Below are positions 14,254-15,581 of a stretch of DNA of 15,581 nucleotides, one piece after another (positions within the stretch are counted from its first letter, which is position 1; each line of letters starts with the position of its first letter). The DNA comes from Bacteroidota bacterium. GTDB taxonomy: Bacteria > Bacteroidota > Bacteroidia > Chitinophagales > Chitinophagaceae. Below the pieces are notes generated by a model. That model was not told where the DNA came from. It saw only the letters and a list, made by a program, of their open reading frames with translations, and searched no databases. The translations under genes were made by a program, and so were the position numbers. The stretch lies in NCBI GenBank assembly GCA_023391015.1, contig JAEWBT010000033.1, positions 1 through 15,581 of the forward strand. Reading direction: 5' to 3'.

Positions 14254-15482
14254 GAATTATGCGGGTATCTGGAGTTTTCCGGTAACGGCCTCGGCGATGA
14301 TAGATTGCTGCAGCTCTTTGACCAACGCAATTTCCCGCTCAGCACGGGTGATAAGGGCATCCAGCTTTTGATGCTCGTCGCGGATGTAATCAACAACAAT
14401 TTTTTGCACGCCCACAGATGGTAAAGGGCAGCGTAGGCTGCGGATAATGCCCTGGCTGATGTTGGGCTGACCGCCACCTACACTCATCTTGATTAAATCG
14501 GCACGGATAGAAAGGAACCAGTAGAACATATAAGGTAAAAAAACCTCTGATTCTTTGTATTCTGCTAAAACACAGCAAGCCTGATTGGTGCAGGCTTCAA
14601 AAGTGGTTATGGACGTTTTGCCAATCGTGGCACCATACAGCGCGATGACTAAGGAACCTGCCGGATATTTTTTCAAAACAGAAAACTGCTCTATGGCTGC
14701 ATCTGAAACTGTTTTTTCACAGTCTTCCAAATAGCCGTCGTTCAGGTCTCCCGTGTTTATCCATTTATGGTGGCCACCGTAATATTCTGTATTGCCGCTA
14801 TCAGGCGTTGTACCGCTTCCTATGTTCCTGAATAGCCAAGGCAGTTTCTTTTTCACCCATGCGGTTTCCGGAAAATCGGCTTTCCAGAAGGCGGGGGTAA
14901 GGGCCTGCTGGATGATGGCGGCTTTCTGCTCTTTGAGCAGGGCGATGAGCTTTTGTTTTCCGGAAATAAAAGCAGCGATTTGAGCGGTTTTTTCGTCCAG
15001 GTAGGCGGCAATAGCCTGTTGCTCAGCGAGGGGCGGAAGGGGAACGTACAACCTGAAAAAATCATCAGAATACATACGGAGCCTGCTATCTATTACACCT
15101 GTTGAAACACTTTTGAAGTAAGCCTGCATCATTGGTGTCCGCAAAAGATAATGGTAATACCCCGAAACGTTTGCACCCTTAAAACGGTAGACGCCGTAAG
15201 CCGGACTGGCGATACCATTATATGGACTCACACCCAAGCTGCCGTTCCAAGCGAGCATAATATTGATAACGAGGTCGCTCTTCTCTACACGCTTATAACC
15301 CACAAGAGTGGAAGCATTTGTAAGAAGGTCTTCATCATTTTCAAGCTTATCCCTCCTAAGTGTGACACCAGTGTACTGCGATACTGAAAGCAAATCTTCA
15401 TTTCCGTCTACAGAGCGGGAATCCATTTCTTTCAGTATATGCTTTACTCGAATGATGTCCCAGTTTTCCGGAATTTCCGGAA
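13762..15482. repeat. Cluster of the iterated palindrome TTCCGGAA
   Basis: Six copies of the 8-bp palindrome TTCCGGAA start at 13762, 14150, 14866, 14958, 15466 and 15475. Five more lie elsewhere in the window (378, 3302, 5787, 6954, 7438). Most have A or T flanks, extending towards TTTCCGGAAA. The last two are only one base apart. All 11 lie inside genes. Confidence 0.85.
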
Positions 15483-15516
15483 GCCAGGGGATGTTGGTGG
15501 GTTTGTAGGAGGTCAT
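14257..15516 (-). CDS. hsdS: Type I restriction-modification specificity subunit (HsdS)
   Basis: ATG at 15516, TAA at 14257-14259, 419 residues, normal for HsdS. It recognises the bipartite DNA target of the methyltransferase and restriction complex. It has two target-recognition domains separated by helical spacers. TRD1 covers about 1-165 with the entry IPWLPEIPENWDIIRVKHIL. The central coiled segment (PPLAEQQAIAAYLDEKTAQI, then ALLKEQKAAIIQQALTPAFW) is 160-215. TRD2 is about 220-365 with GSGTTPDSGNTEYYGG and ALYGATIGKTSI. The C-terminal spacer ends IIAEAVTGKLQIPA. The two spacers repeat each other, the usual arrangement for recombination of TRDs. hsdM should lie beyond the right edge. TTCCGGAA occurs twice in its first 20 codons. 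Confidence 0.95.
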   Translation of the reverse strand: MTSYKPTNIPWLPEIPENWDIIRVKHILKEMDSRSVDGNEDLLSVSQYTGVTLRRDKLENDEDLLTNASTLVGYKRVEKSDLVINIMLAWNGSLGVSPYNGIASPAYGVYRFKGANVSGYYHYLLRTPMMQAYFKSVSTGVIDSRLRMYSDDFFRLYVPLPPLAEQQAIAAYLDEKTAQIAAFISGKQKLIALLKEQKAAIIQQALTPAFWKADFPETAWVKKKLPWLFRNIGSGTTPDSGNTEYYGGHHKWINTGDLNDGYLEDCEKTVSDAAIEQFSVLKKYPAGSLVIALYGATIGKTSITTFEACTNQACCVLAEYKESEVFLPYMFYWFLSIRADLIKMSVGGGQPNISQGIIRSLRCPLPSVGVQKIVVDYIRDEHQKLDALITRAEREIALVKELQQSIIAEAVTGKLQIPA

Positions 15517-15519
15517 AAT

Positions 15520-15581
15520 GAGGCCTCTCCCCCGGCCCCTCTCCGCGGGAGAGGGGTGACAGCAGAGAGAAGGGGTTTAAG
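15520..15581. repeat. Palindromic GC-rich repeat between hsdS and the presumed hsdM
   Basis: CCCCTCTCC (15536-15544) and GGAGAGGGG (15548-15556) form a perfect 9-bp stem with a GCG loop. A second CCTCTCCCCC lies at 15524-15533. Runs of CTCTCCCC/GGAGAGGGG with such palindromes are common dispersed intergenic repeats in many genomes. The window ends 25 bases after it. Transcribed, the stem could act as an RNA hairpin separating hsdM from hsdS. Confidence 0.8.

Noticed and set aside
1..15581. CRISPR array, integrase, transposase or insertion sequence
   Set aside because: No regularly spaced repeats and no recombinase motifs were found on either strand.

Overview
The window looks like a Bacteroidota chromosome. 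Evidence: the left-edge gene resembles the C-terminal half of a Bacteroidota-type family 2 glycosyltransferase, several small proteins belong to families I know only from that phylum, and genes lack clear Shine-Dalgarno sequences. I cannot name a genus.

Left part (1-4154). A truncated glycosyltransferase (1-600) is followed by tRNA-Asn(GUU) at 672-745 with a 13-bp perfect terminator hairpin. Then comes a patch of small accessory genes: a 62-residue protein on the minus strand, an overlooked 48-residue membrane peptide, a 249-residue conserved protein of unknown role, a DUF6876 protein on the minus strand, and a 184-residue secreted protein. Two back-to-back terminators separate the 249-residue gene from DUF6876. 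The secreted-protein gene lies between two GC-rich non-coding stretches that share a 13-bp identical core; the second (3654-4154) is about 500 bp, rich in hairpins, and has no credible gene.

Right part (4155-15516), all minus strand. This is a defence island built on a type I restriction-modification operon. In transcription order: hsdS, a 275-residue protein with a possible HEPN/Abi-like C-terminus, rhuM, a three-gene module (DUF262 protein, AAA ATPase with DUF3696, a 282-residue partner), hsdR, and a prokaryotic Argonaute. Junctions from hsdS to hsdR run from a 4-base overlap to 32 bases, so these seven genes are probably one transcript. hsdM is not in the window and presumably lies beyond the right edge, upstream of hsdS across a palindromic repeat at 15524-15556.

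The standout is the Argonaute (690 residues). The residues that normally hold the guide 5' phosphate are recognisable, but the PIWI catalytic positions are lost and the PAZ region seems reduced or absent. It carries no effector domain and follows a helicase-nuclease gene (hsdR). A guide-loaded, cleavage-dead Argonaute next to a motor-nuclease is reminiscent in logic of DdmE with DdmD. That HsdR or the full RM complex serves as its effector is my inference.

Two DNA-level signals cut across genes. The palindrome TTCCGGAA occurs 11 times, in all three codon phases, where about 0.24 would be expected by chance. A perfect 12-bp inverted repeat lies inside rhuM.
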